64,000 bases of DNA, from positions 434,001 through 498,000 of the forward strand of contig NZ_VTVE01000002.1 of NCBI RefSeq assembly GCF_010906925.1, written 5' to 3'. The notes under the pieces are model-generated. The model searched no databases, was not told where the DNA came from, and saw only the letters and a list, made by a program, of their open reading frames with translations. The DNA is from Pseudobutyrivibrio xylanivorans. Its GTDB lineage: Bacteria; Bacillota; Clostridia; Lachnospirales; Lachnospiraceae. Made by a program: the position numbers and the translations under genes. Below are positions 55,130-63,976 of the stretch, in pieces. Within the stretch, counting starts at the first letter, position 1. The number at the start of each line of letters is the position of its first letter.

Positions 55130-56007
55130 TAATCCTTATCCTCCAAGTCGGCAAGCTCCTTTGCCTCCTCCTTAGATACCTGTACCTTTTTCTTGCGAGG
55201 CTTAAACTTAAGGTCTGTTGTAGGATAATCCTTAACTTCCTTAAGGTCGCCCTCTTCGAAAAGAACTCTAACTGTCTGTCGAAGTACATTAACAGACTGA
55301 ACTGTTCCCTTGTATCCCTCTGGTGTAGTAACAGTGTCGTTAATTCCTGGAAGTCTGCTATTTAAATACTCGTATGTCTCCTGCTCATTCTTGAGGCAGC
55401 ACATCAAGCGTCCACAAAGTCCAGAAATCTTGGTAGGGTTAAGTGAAAGGTTCTGCTCCTTAGCCATCTTAATAGATACTGGAACAAAATCTCCAAGCCA
55501 ACTCTTGCAGCAAAGCTCTCTACCGCAAATACCGATTCCGCCCATAAGCTTTGTCTCATCTCTTACACCAATCTGTCTAAGCTCGATTCTAGTATGGAAT
55601 ACTGCTGCCAAATCCTTAACAAGCTCTCTAAAATCGATACGACCGTCTGCTGTGAAATAGAAAATAAGCTTATTATTGTCAAATGTATATTCTGCGCCAA
55701 CTAGCTTCATATCAAGCTCGCGCTTAGCGATTTTCTCCTCGCAAATCTTCATAGCCTCTTTTTCTTTTTCAAGATTCTTGGCTGCCTTTTTAACGTCGTC
55801 CTCTGTGGCCTTTCTCATAATCTTTTTGATAGGGCCTGGGACTTCATCATCTGAAATCTCCTTGTCTACTAACAAAACTGTTCCGATTTCAACACCACGA
55901 ACTGTTTCAACGATTACCTGATCCTCTCGCTTGAGCTCCACCCCAGCTGGATCGAAATAATATACTTTTCCGCCGCCTCTAAAGCGTACGCCGATTACTT
56001 TTATCAT
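55129..56007 (-). CDS. ricT: PSP1-domain protein RicT (YaaT)
   Basis: A 292-residue protein with the PSP1 domain (KVYYFDPAGVELKREDQVIV, FTADGRIDFRELVKDLAAVF, RTRIEL-type strand) and cysteine motifs GGIGICGRELCCKSWL and SGLCGRLMCCL. In B. subtilis RicT works with RicA and RicF, carrying Fe-S clusters, in mRNA maturation, phosphorelay control and competence. It overlaps holB by four bases. Confidence 0.95.
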   Translation of the reverse strand: MIKVIGVRFRGGGKVYYFDPAGVELKREDQVIVETVRGVEIGTVLLVDKEISDDEVPGPIKKIMRKATEDDVKKAAKNLEKEKEAMKICEEKIAKRELDMKLVGAEYTFDNNKLIFYFTADGRIDFRELVKDLAAVFHTRIELRQIGVRDETKLMGGIGICGRELCCKSWLGDFVPVSIKMAKEQNLSLNPTKISGLCGRLMCCLKNEQETYEYLNSRLPGINDTVTTPEGYKGTVQSVNVLRQTVRVLFEEGDLKEVKDYPTTDLKFKPRKKKVQVSKEEAKELADLEDKD

Positions 56008-57062
56008 CTAGTATTCTCCTTCATTGCATTTATGAGAAGCGTAATTGTCAATTCGAAATTGACATTAGCATTAAGTCTGGCTCTAGTCTCTGATATAGCA
56101 TCAATTATGTTGTTAAGTCCCTCGTAGGAACAACTCTGAGCCTGATCGTGAATATCAAATAAATCCTCTTTGAAAAGAAGGATGTTATCATTCAATGTCG
56201 CTTTATATAATAGCACATCTCTATACCAAAGGGTTATTAAATCTAGCATTTGCTCTACAAAACCCTGAAATTTTTCATTTTCTGCTTCGTTGCTTTTTTT
56301 CTCCTGGTCGTTGGCTTCTTTGATTGATTTTACTTCGTTGGATACTTGAAGTGCATCCATTTTACCTGCTTTTTTACATAATGAAACCACCATATCCTTG
56401 GCTTCATTGAAGCTTGCATCCGTTGTCAAAGCTATTGCCTTGCCTATATTTCCCTGAGCAAAAGATGCTACCATCTCAGACTGATAGTCCACAGCATCGT
56501 ACTTTGTCTGCAAGAGATTTTTGATACTGTCAATATGCACAGGTTTCATTTGAATCAAAACGCATCTGGAAAGAATTGTCTGCAAGAACGCATTATGATT
56601 TGCTGTAAGCAGAATGATTACCGCATATTCAGGTGGCTCTTCAATGGTCTTAAGCATTGCATTTTGAGCCTGTGGGTTCATCTTTTCTGCTTCATCGATA
56701 ATATAGATTTTGTATTTGCTACTATATGGCTTAATATCAACATCGTTGACTAGCTTTTCTCTAATCTGGTCAACGCTAATATTCTTTTTGAATTTCTTAG
56801 TCTTACTATCGTAGTCCCTAGAAATGTAAATGACATCTGGATTATTGTGGCTGGCTGTCTGTTTGCATGCATGGCACTCTCCACAGGCATCATCTGCTGG
56901 ATTCTCACACTGAAGCATCATGGCAAAAGCTTCAGCCAACATCATTTTTCCAGAGCCCTTTTCTCCGCTGAAAATATAGGCATGACTATGCTTTCCTGTT
57001 TTTATCGCATTTTTAAGAAGGTCTTTTGCATCCTCCTGACCTATAATCTCTGCAAAGCTCAT
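56004..57062 (-). CDS. holB: DNA polymerase III subunit delta'
   Basis: A 352-residue clamp-loader subunit. The AAA fold shows HAYIFSGEKGSGKMMLAEAF (GxxGxGK loop), a zinc-binding CENPADDACGECHACKQ, YIIDEAEKMNPQAQNAMLKT and TILSRC in the SRC position. A C-terminal helical collar follows. It lies between yaaR and ricT, as in B. subtilis. Confidence 0.95.
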   Translation of the reverse strand: MSFAEIIGQEDAKDLLKNAIKTGKHSHAYIFSGEKGSGKMMLAEAFAMMLQCENPADDACGECHACKQTASHNNPDVIYISRDYDSKTKKFKKNISVDQIREKLVNDVDIKPYSSKYKIYIIDEAEKMNPQAQNAMLKTIEEPPEYAVIILLTANHNAFLQTILSRCVLIQMKPVHIDSIKNLLQTKYDAVDYQSEMVASFAQGNIGKAIALTTDASFNEAKDMVVSLCKKAGKMDALQVSNEVKSIKEANDQEKKSNEAENEKFQGFVEQMLDLITLWYRDVLLYKATLNDNILLFKEDLFDIHDQAQSCSYEGLNNIIDAISETRARLNANVNFELTITLLINAMKENTR

Positions 57063-57078
57063 TAATTATCTCCCAAAT

Positions 57079-57534
57079 TTAGGTGATGATATCTAAAAGC
57101 AATCCTCTAATCTCATCAACCTTATTTAATATATCAATATGGTCTCGCTCGTCCTGAACTAATGCTGTTGCAAGCTCATCCATTCTCTCATCCACAAGCT
57201 TAATCATTCCATAAACTCTGTGTCGTCCACGTCTATCCAAAAAGTTCTCGCGGGAAAACTTGTGTGAACGGTTAACCACTTCATTGAGAAAATCCTTTAC
57301 CAATCCACGATATCTCTTCATATCTCTGATATCCATATGCTCAGACAAAAGCTTTCCCTGTGTGGTTATATCATTAAGTAAATTTGTCAGCTTTTCCTGC
57401 AACTCTGCATCATCAACTGCTGCTGCAAGTGTAAATTTAAAAGTGTCATCTACTGGAGCCTTTGCTTGCGTAGCCTCCGGCTGCTGCACCTGACTTACTT
57501 CATTTACTCGAATATCCATAAGCTCACCTGCCAT
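57079..57534 (-). CDS. yaaR: YaaR-family (DUF327) protein
   Basis: A 151-residue helical protein with the family core [40 protein letters not shown] and [18 protein letters not shown]. Function unknown, but it is always near holB in Firmicutes. Its start overlaps the kinase gene by 11 bases. Confidence 0.9.
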   Translation of the reverse strand: MAGELMDIRVNEVSQVQQPEATQAKAPVDDTFKFTLAAAVDDAELQEKLTNLLNDITTQGKLLSEHMDIRDMKRYRGLVKDFLNEVVNRSHKFSRENFLDRRGRHRVYGMIKLVDERMDELATALVQDERDHIDILNKVDEIRGLLLDIIT

Positions 57535-58111
57535 TAATAAATGCTGCTATCTTATCACATGTTTCCTTGCTGTCTTTGTTGTTATTGAAGACATTAGTGA
57601 TTCTGGCATTTCTAATATTTTCTTCTGAGAAATCCTGCTGGTCTGCAAGAAATCTGCGGCACATTTCCTCGTACTTAGGATTCTCCTGCATCTTCTCTCT
57701 CTCAAGAGCTCTAGTTAGGCGAATGCCATCATCTACTTCTATATATATCGGCAAAACCTTGTCTTCTCCGTAGTAATCACGGATTTTCACGAAGCTCTCA
57801 ACTGTCCCGATTATAAGGTAATCATGGTGCTCAAGATCTAGACTTCCGTCATCTACTGTAAAATAAAACCATGGGCCATGAACTGTATTGTATTCCCTAA
57901 GCTCAATGACCTTACCCTCTGCTACAAGTCTATCCTTTTCCTCTATGCTAACGAAATTGTATTCCTCACCTGGCTTCTCATGACTTCTGATTGGTCTAGT
58001 GGTGTATGAAACAATTGTCTTTAAATCAATATCTGTCCTATCTAGCAAAAGCTTGAAAATAGTGTCTTTTCCTGATGAGCTCTTGCCCATGATGCAATAA
58101 ATGTTACCCAT
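57524..58111 (-). CDS. Guanylate-kinase-like protein in the tmk position
   Basis: A 195-residue P-loop kinase of the guanylate kinase family with [17 protein letters not shown] and [20 protein letters not shown], the GMP-binding region. It is shorter and divergent in the lid, where RITN follows FSEENIRNA. In B. subtilis the gene at this point of the yaaO-tmk-yaaQ-yaaR-holB series is thymidylate kinase, so the family differs here. It could be a true GMP kinase or a nucleotide-kinase-like protein of another specificity. Confidence 0.85.
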   Translation of the reverse strand: MGNIYCIMGKSSSGKDTIFKLLLDRTDIDLKTIVSYTTRPIRSHEKPGEEYNFVSIEEKDRLVAEGKVIELREYNTVHGPWFYFTVDDGSLDLEHHDYLIIGTVESFVKIRDYYGEDKVLPIYIEVDDGIRLTRALEREKMQENPKYEEMCRRFLADQQDFSEENIRNARITNVFNNNKDSKETCDKIAAFINGR

Positions 58112-58162
58112 ATAATCCTCTATACATATATTTTCTTACTTAGAAGTATAATTAAAAAATCC

Positions 58163-59518
58163 CTATTTTACAACGGAGATAGTGCCACTTATTAGCCCCG
58201 TAACTTGTATACTTTTTTCCAAAGCATCTTTTATTAATTTAATGTTTTGTTCTTTAATCTCTTCTCCTGGAACAATCACAGGAACTCCCGGTGGATATAA
58301 ACACACCATAACATTTGAAATTCTGCCATTTGCTTCATCAAAAGCTATACTTTCAGCAGATTTATTCTTTGCCTCAAAGGGTTCCATTACCTTGTTTGAT
58401 TCAAATGTTATTTCAGGCATCTCAATTTGCTCTTCTTTTAAAGTCCTGTCGATTTCTAGTAGTGCCTTTTTTAATCTATGAAATCCTTCTTTTGTATCCA
58501 CTATGCTTGTCATTGCAAGCACATATGAAAAGCTAGAAAGCTCTGTTTCTATTTCATATTTTTCTCTAAGTAGGTTGGCAAGCTCTACTCCTGTAATACC
58601 AGCATTTCTCGTAGATATGACAATCTTGCCCTTATCTTTTATTTCATTACTTTCATCAATGATATGAAGCTGTCTTAGCTGTCCACCTACTTCATAAAAA
58701 TCAGCTAACTTATCCACATATTCTCCAAAGATATCCTTCTTTTCTTCAAGAAAGTCCATACATCTACTTATTGAATCCATAAGCACATAGGATGGAGAAC
58801 TTGTTTCAAATATCTCTAGAGCCTCTTTTATTTTTCTTGAATCCACAAGCTTCCCGCATATATGCATAAGTGCAGTCTGGGTCAAACAAGGAAGGGTCTT
58901 GTGAAGGCTCTGAATTGTTATATCTGCAAAACCTACTGCTGAATGTTTAAAATCAGGATGGAATCCAAGATGTGCTCCATGGGCCTGGTCAACTATAAGG
59001 ATTACTCCCTTTTCATGGCAAATGTTTGAAATATCCTCTATGTTGCAATGATAACCCTCGTAGCTTGGGGTAGTTAGTACTACTGCCTTTGGAGAATAAT
59101 TTTCTATGGCAGCTTCTACCATTTCACTAGTCACTCCATGGAAAATTCCATCTGCATCCCAGCTAGGATTAATGTACTCTACTTTTAGATGCCTAATAAT
59201 GGCTCCATTATATACGCTTTTGTGGGAATTTCTCTGGATTACTATTGTATCTCCTTCATTGCAGGCTGCATATATAGCTGCTAAATTTCCTACAGTAGAA
59301 CCTCCCACTAGCATCAGACTTTCTTTGGAATTGTATATTTTAGCTATCCTTTGCTGTTCTAATGCTATGACACCAGTTGGATGATGGAGATTGTCAACTC
59401 CCTCCACCTCTGTCATGTCTATTTTATATGGTCCCTCAAACATCCTCTTATGACCTGGCATATGAAATGGGTACATATTTGATTTTGAGTATTCTTCTAA
59501 CTTCTCTTTTAAACTCAT
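58163..59518 (-). CDS. Orn/Lys/Arg decarboxylase-family PLP enzyme (YaaO-like)
   Basis: A 451-residue fold-type I PLP enzyme. The N-terminal PFHMPGHKRMFEG, DQAHGAHLGFHPDFKHS and PLP lysine in ITIQSLHKTLPCLTQTALMH match the YaaO/SpeA-like decarboxylases. It lacks the wing domain of large inducible enzymes. Substrate could be arginine, lysine or ornithine. It heads the kinase-yaaR-holB cluster, as yaaO does in B. subtilis. Confidence 0.9.
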   Translation of the reverse strand: MSLKEKLEEYSKSNMYPFHMPGHKRMFEGPYKIDMTEVEGVDNLHHPTGVIALEQQRIAKIYNSKESLMLVGGSTVGNLAAIYAACNEGDTIVIQRNSHKSVYNGAIIRHLKVEYINPSWDADGIFHGVTSEMVEAAIENYSPKAVVLTTPSYEGYHCNIEDISNICHEKGVILIVDQAHGAHLGFHPDFKHSAVGFADITIQSLHKTLPCLTQTALMHICGKLVDSRKIKEALEIFETSSPSYVLMDSISRCMDFLEEKKDIFGEYVDKLADFYEVGGQLRQLHIIDESNEIKDKGKIVISTRNAGITGVELANLLREKYEIETELSSFSYVLAMTSIVDTKEGFHRLKKALLEIDRTLKEEQIEMPEITFESNKVMEPFEAKNKSAESIAFDEANGRISNVMVCLYPPGVPVIVPGEEIKEQNIKLIKDALEKSIQVTGLISGTISVVK

Positions 59519-59585
59519 AATTTACTTTGTGACTTTTAATTTTCCCTATTTATTTATATAATGAATTTGATTTCAGGAGGTGCTT

Positions 59586-60203
59586 ATGGACAGAACTCTA
59601 GTTATTCTATGCGGTGGCGATAGCTCTCGCATGGGTACAACAAAAGCTCTTTTACCATTTGAAGATAAGACTATGGTTGAATATATCTACGATAAGTTCA
59701 GCCCTTATTTTAATAAAATCTATCTTTCAGTTAATGAACGTGGTGACTTTTCTCACCTTGATATTGACGCCCAAGAAATCCCTGACATTTCTAAAAATGG
59801 CGGACCTTATGCCGGCATTATGTCTTCTCTTACAATGATTTCTGGAGAAAAAGCATTTTTTATGTCAGTTGATACTCCATTTATGGATCCTCGCACAGCT
59901 GTATTTTTATATGACAACTCTGCAGACTATGACATTACTAGCTTTAAATTCTCTGGTAAATATCTTGATACTATCTGTGGTGTTTTCTCTAAAAAGTGTA
60001 TTGGAACTCTTTTCAAAGGCCTCTTTTTCAATCGCACCACTTTTAGCTATATTTTGGATAAAGTCTACACCAACCTTTACGACACATCTGAAATCGAAGA
60101 GTTTTCTAAAATATCTGTAGATCAGCAGTTCTACAAGGTTAATGATAGACAGTCTTATTACTATGCAGTCTTTTCTATTCTTAAGAAAAACTTTACTTGC
60201 TAG
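59586..60203 (+). CDS. MobA-like molybdopterin nucleotidyltransferase
   Basis: A 205-residue NTP-transferase of the MobA/GlmU-N group. It starts MDRTLVILCGGDSSRMGTTK, matching the LxGG-S-RMG-K nucleotide loop, with DISKNGGPYAGIMSSL and FFMSVDTPFMDP carrying the metal-binding Asp. It may attach GMP or CMP to molybdopterin. The ATG at 59586 has AGGAGG six bases upstream. No molybdoenzyme genes are nearby. Confidence 0.85.
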   Translation: MDRTLVILCGGDSSRMGTTKALLPFEDKTMVEYIYDKFSPYFNKIYLSVNERGDFSHLDIDAQEIPDISKNGGPYAGIMSSLTMISGEKAFFMSVDTPFMDPRTAVFLYDNSADYDITSFKFSGKYLDTICGVFSKKCIGTLFKGLFFNRTTFSYILDKVYTNLYDTSEIEEFSKISVDQQFYKVNDRQSYYYAVFSILKKNFTC

Positions 60204-60205
60204 TA

Positions 60206-61069
60206 CTAGTCTAGGAATCTCTTAAGCTGAGGCATCCAGTCTCCCAAAAAGACTACATTGTCCTCGATTGCCTTCCATATTGGCTTTAAAAAATTAATAA
60301 GACATATATTTACGTCTTCCCATGCAGGTTCAGACTTCTTTACCTGCCTAAGCTCTACCTTCCATTTCTTTTTCATATAGGTATAGCTTCTATATCCTTC
60401 TAGCATATTTATTCTGTCATCATTTATCTCTATAGAACGCTCTGCTAGAAGCTCTGCTAGTCTCTCTTTTACTTTTCTTCCATTTACTGGATATTCCGTA
60501 AGAATCTTATATGCCAAATAGTAATGATCCATATCATTTATTAGCTCAAGCTTTTCTATGATTTCTATAAGATGCTTACTTAATTCTTCTTCCTTTGGAT
60601 TTGTAAATACAACAACACTTCGATTTTCATAGGCAGTGAGCTTCAGTTCCATCTTTTCCGGCTCATGTGATGCTCTATGTTTATCAAAATAAATCTTAAG
60701 TGGGATGTACATTTCATCCACTGTTATTTTTAGATGGATAGCTCCCTCTTCCACAGTTCCATTTACAATAAAAGCTTCTGAGGAGCCCTTTGCCATAATA
60801 TCCTTTAAAATATCCCTCATATAAAGGACGGCCATTTTCTCATCTATTTCTTTAATATATTCAAAGTAAATGTTGCTGATACAGATGTCTTTATAAACTG
60901 CCTGGTTGAAATCTCCAGTATTGCAAAGGTAAAGCTCATTACAATACTTTCCATCTGCAATAATTCCAATTATTATTTCAGCAACAGATGCAGATAATAA
61001 ATTTTTAAAAGGAATATTTAATTGTTCTGACTTTTCCTTTATCGTAAATCTATTAATCATTACAGCCAC
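60206..61069 (-). CDS. AbiEii-toxin-like protein with degenerate nucleotidyltransferase motifs
   Basis: A 287-residue protein directly after, and overlapping by 10 bases, an AbiEi-type gene, which is where the AbiEii toxin gene lies in AbiE systems. The length and order of secondary structure fit (KDICISNIYF, MYIPLKIYFDK, then a helical C-terminal half), but I cannot find the glycine-rich GG/GS loop or the DxD pair that AbiEii needs to bind nucleotide. It may be a diverged or inactive member, or a different family of partner. Confidence 0.5.
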   Translation of the reverse strand: MAVMINRFTIKEKSEQLNIPFKNLLSASVAEIIIGIIADGKYCNELYLCNTGDFNQAVYKDICISNIYFEYIKEIDEKMAVLYMRDILKDIMAKGSSEAFIVNGTVEEGAIHLKITVDEMYIPLKIYFDKHRASHEPEKMELKLTAYENRSVVVFTNPKEEELSKHLIEIIEKLELINDMDHYYLAYKILTEYPVNGRKVKERLAELLAERSIEINDDRINMLEGYRSYTYMKKKWKVELRQVKKSEPAWEDVNICLINFLKPIWKAIEDNVVFLGDWMPQLKRFLD

Positions 61070-61701
61070 ACACCTACCATATTCTGGACTTTCTTAAGGA
61101 CTTTTCGTTCTTTTGCATATTCCATAAGTTTTACTACATCTTTTTTCTCATCCATGATGTAGCCCCATACTCCTTTTTTGAAATCCTCTCTATCCATCTT
61201 TTCCTGGTACTTCAGTACATCGCAAATCAATCTTTCTTTTGTATAGATTTTCATCTTTGCACCAGCAAAATCCGTTTCAGTCACTCCGATTTCAAGGACC
61301 TCTGGCTCAGTATAAAATGGTTCTACTATTGGATAGTCTATGTTAAAACGAGATTTGCTTGTGTTTTTATTGATAGCAATGCTCCATTTATACGGTCTAT
61401 CTTTTAGATAGCCGTACATAAACAGCGCTGATTCCATTGTAAGAATTCCATCTTCTCCAAAAAGCTTTTGAATCCACTGATCCTCTGTGCACTCAAAATA
61501 TTTTGTAGTATAGTATCCGCTTTTTACACGGATTAAATATCCTTCCTCTACAAAATGAAGAACTCGTCTGTAGTCCACTCCAAGTGCTTCTATTTCACTA
61601 GTACGAACTAATCCACCATTCTTCTCTACCAAATCATTAATCTGTTCTAATTGATATTGCTTCTTTTCATCTCTAGAAAATAAACTTTCCATTTTTTCCA
61701 C
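61060..61701 (-). CDS. AbiEi-like antitoxin/regulator
   Basis: A 213-residue protein with an N-terminal winged helix of the AbiEi type (IEALGVDYRRVLHFVEEGYL then IRVKSGYYT, residues about 35-70) and a C-terminal domain with ERLICDVLKYQEKMDREDFK, characteristic of AbiEi antitoxins. AbiEi represses its own promoter and opposes AbiEii. Here a consensus promoter lies just upstream, and the partner gene overlaps. Confidence 0.75.
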   Translation of the reverse strand: MEKMESLFSRDEKKQYQLEQINDLVEKNGGLVRTSEIEALGVDYRRVLHFVEEGYLIRVKSGYYTTKYFECTEDQWIQKLFGEDGILTMESALFMYGYLKDRPYKWSIAINKNTSKSRFNIDYPIVEPFYTEPEVLEIGVTETDFAGAKMKIYTKERLICDVLKYQEKMDREDFKKGVWGYIMDEKKDVVKLMEYAKERKVLKKVQNMVGVWL

Positions 61702-61733
61702 TCCTACTCTTCCTAAGAGGTAATTATATTCTA

Positions 61734-61762
61734 ATTATCACATTCTCTATATTTACTGTCAA
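61734..61762 (-). promoter_or_regulatory. Promoter of the AbiE-like operon
   Basis: On the minus strand TTGACA (61757-61762) and GATAAT (61734-61739) are 17 bases apart, about 33 bases before the start codon. Confidence 0.75.
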
Positions 61763-61824
61763 TAAATCACTATTACTTCTATTGGTTTTACCTTTTATTT
61801 TTCTTGATATTCTAGCCTTTTTTG

Positions 61825-61908
61825 CCTTATATTTGTCGTTTTAAACAATTATTAGTCTTATTTTTAGTCTTTTTATCCCTTATTATTGTCGTTTATTTGT
61901 CTTATACT
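61825..61908 (+). repeat. Cluster of short TTGTC-type direct repeats upstream of the ArgR-like gene
   Basis: CCTTATATTTGTCGTTT (61825-61841) and CCTTATTATTGTCGTTT (61878-61894) match at 15 of 17 positions, 53 bases apart, about five helical turns. Shorter related copies (TTATTAGTCTTATTTT, TATTTTTAGTCTTTTT, TTTATTTGTCTTATA) lie between and after them. A TATACT at 61903-61908 could be the -10 of the following gene. The array looks like operators for the regulator encoded next. Confidence 0.55.
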
Positions 61909-61948
61909 TTATTTATACCAAATAGATGTAATTATTGGAGGAATATAT

Positions 61949-62461
61949 ATGTCAGAACAAACCATCAATCTCAGAAAGAATCCTTCTCGTAAGGAATGTG
62001 AGAATGTTATTAAAAAAATTCTTATGACTGAAGTTTTGGAAAGAGGAACCAATGAGCATTTTAAAAGTGCCTCTGATTTCATGAGCTATTTCCAGTCCCT
62101 TTATCCAGCTAGCGATAGCTTAACCAAGCAAGTTCAGCGTGCTGTTAAAAATCTTGGTATGCCAAAGGATGACAAAGGTTACTTTATTATCAATAAGACT
62201 GAGGCCCAGTTGGAGCAGGATAAGGAAATCGCCTTTCTAATGAATAAAACCAATTCCACCCTTGTTCCTTTTGAAGAATATGAGACTTTATTCTTAAAAG
62301 CAGATGGCAAACACAAGGATTATCTCTATCAACTTTTATCTGAATCAGATACTTTTTCTGACAAGGTTATAACTATGATTAACTCTTCAAACGGCATAAT
62401 ATTGTTTACAAACAATAAACATCAGCTAGAAATAATGATTAATAGTCTGATAAATAGATAA
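61949..62461 (+). CDS. ArgR-like regulator (divergent)
   Basis: A 170-residue protein that has the layout of ArgR: an N-terminal winged helix ending SLTKQVQRAVKNLGMPKDDK then GYFII, like the recognition helix and wing of ArgR, and a C-terminal domain with LYQLLSESDTFSDKVITMIN and GIILFTNNKHQLEIMINSL, like the oligomerisation domain. The ArgR arginine-binding GTIAGDDT motif is not conserved, so the ligand may differ. The ATG at 61949 follows GGAGG. Repeats upstream suggest autoregulation. Confidence 0.6.
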   Translation: MSEQTINLRKNPSRKECENVIKKILMTEVLERGTNEHFKSASDFMSYFQSLYPASDSLTKQVQRAVKNLGMPKDDKGYFIINKTEAQLEQDKEIAFLMNKTNSTLVPFEEYETLFLKADGKHKDYLYQLLSESDTFSDKVITMINSSNGIILFTNNKHQLEIMINSLINR

Positions 62462-62509
62462 TTTGTTTTTCTAGAAGTGAAAATTATTTTCAGGTCTCTA
62501 ATAAAATAA

Positions 62510-62540
62510 AAGGACAGTTTATGAATTATAAACTGTCCTT
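62510..62540. terminator. Convergent terminator
   Basis: AAGGACAGTTTAT (62510-62522) pairs perfectly with ATAAACTGTCCTT (62528-62540), with T or A runs on both sides, between two convergent genes. Confidence 0.9.
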
Positions 62541-62590
62541 AATTATTATATTCTGTCCTTTTCTTTTAATATTACGACATACACTGTCGT

Positions 62591-63976
62591 TTATCTGCGT
62601 CTTCTTCGCTTTTTTCCATTATTTCTAATGATTGTCATATTAGTTTTAGGCTGTCTATAGTGCTTTGCCTTGAATCTATGTCTAAATAACAGAATAGAGC
62701 TAGACTTACTTTTTATAAACATTACTACAGCCGCAACTGCAATTATTATAAGAATTATCAAGCCAATCTTAACGTAGTTTACCTGGATATAATCCTTTCC
62801 ACTACCTCCTTGCTCTACTGGCAAGTTGTCAAATGGATAGCTGCCTGTCTCTGCATTTGTAAATAGAAGATTTGCATATCCTACATTTCTTCCAGCATAG
62901 CTATACTGGAGCTGTCCAACTACAGCTTTGTTAGTATCATCCTTATATGGAACTACCGATGAAGTCACATCTAATATGCTAGCTGCCTTAGGAATTACAA
63001 TTAATCCCTTTTTATCTATCTTTATTAACTCACTCTTTTCACTAAGCTTTCCAGTTATATCTGTATTATCCTCTGATATAGAAGCAAAATCAGATACATG
63101 ATATTTAGTGAAGTTGTCATAGCAATATTCAAATAGGTTGGTTGTGTCTACATATTGCTCGCCAGTCTGATCTTTAAGTACTACGCATACTAAAGTCATA
63201 CCGTCTTTTTTAGCGTATGTTACAAGTGTTGACCTTGCTACATCTGTATATCCTGTTTTACCACCAAGGCAATATTCATACAAGTACTGATTAGTCTTGA
63301 AATAGTGAAGCATACAATGATGATTGTTAAGCATTGTAGGCTCTGAATGCTTATTTGTAGGAGGAATGGTGTAATTCTTTGTTCCTACAATCTCTGCAAA
63401 CTTTGGAATTTTATATGCTGCCCTTGCTATCAAGGCCATATCATAGGCACTTGTGTAGTGTTCATCATCTGGAAGTCCATTTGAATTATTAAAATGGGTA
63501 TTCTTGCAGCCCAACTCCTTTGCCTTTGCATTCATCATATCAACAAAAGAGTTAATATCTCCAGCTACATGTTCTCCAAGAGCATAAGCACATTCATTTG
63601 CAGATTCAAGCATCATACCATAGAGAGTCTGTTCTACAGTCATCTCTTCATTAACATCTCTGGCAATACTTGATGAACCAAGCTCTGTTCCATAGACAGC
63701 TTCTGCTGAAAATGTAACTGTCTCATCCAAATCACAGTTTTCAAGAACTACAAGAGCTGTCATTATCTTTGTGATACTGGCTGGATAATGAACATCATCC
63801 ATATTCTTCGAATATAGGATGGCTCCCGTCTCCTCTTCCATCACTATGGCCGCCTCTGCTGCAACATCTACACTGCTAGGCCAATAATCCTGTGCCTGAA
63901 CTTCTATTTTCGGGACTGTTAATATTAGATTAAAAATAAAAATAAGGCTTAATGCCTTCAATAGTTTCTTTTTCAT
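62591..63976 (-). CDS. dacA: D-alanyl-D-alanine carboxypeptidase (PBP5/DacA family)
   Basis: A 461-residue low-molecular-mass penicillin-binding protein that trims the terminal D-Ala from peptidoglycan side chains. A signal peptide (LLKALSLIFIFNLILTVPKI) is followed by the S11 peptidase motifs HYPASITKIMTALV (SxxK), LESANECAYALGEH (SxN) and CLGGKTGYTDVARST (KTG). Near the C terminus are a membrane segment (VKIGLIILIIIAVAAVVMFI) and a basic tail ending RRRR. The ATG at 63974-63976 has GATGAGG upstream; the ATG four codons earlier has none. Confidence 0.95.
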   Translation of the reverse strand: MKKKLLKALSLIFIFNLILTVPKIEVQAQDYWPSSVDVAAEAAIVMEEETGAILYSKNMDDVHYPASITKIMTALVVLENCDLDETVTFSAEAVYGTELGSSSIARDVNEEMTVEQTLYGMMLESANECAYALGEHVAGDINSFVDMMNAKAKELGCKNTHFNNSNGLPDDEHYTSAYDMALIARAAYKIPKFAEIVGTKNYTIPPTNKHSEPTMLNNHHCMLHYFKTNQYLYEYCLGGKTGYTDVARSTLVTYAKKDGMTLVCVVLKDQTGEQYVDTTNLFEYCYDNFTKYHVSDFASISEDNTDITGKLSEKSELIKIDKKGLIVIPKAASILDVTSSVVPYKDDTNKAVVGQLQYSYAGRNVGYANLLFTNAETGSYPFDNLPVEQGGSGKDYIQVNYVKIGLIILIIIAVAAVVMFIKSKSSSILLFRHRFKAKHYRQPKTNMTIIRNNGKKRRRRR

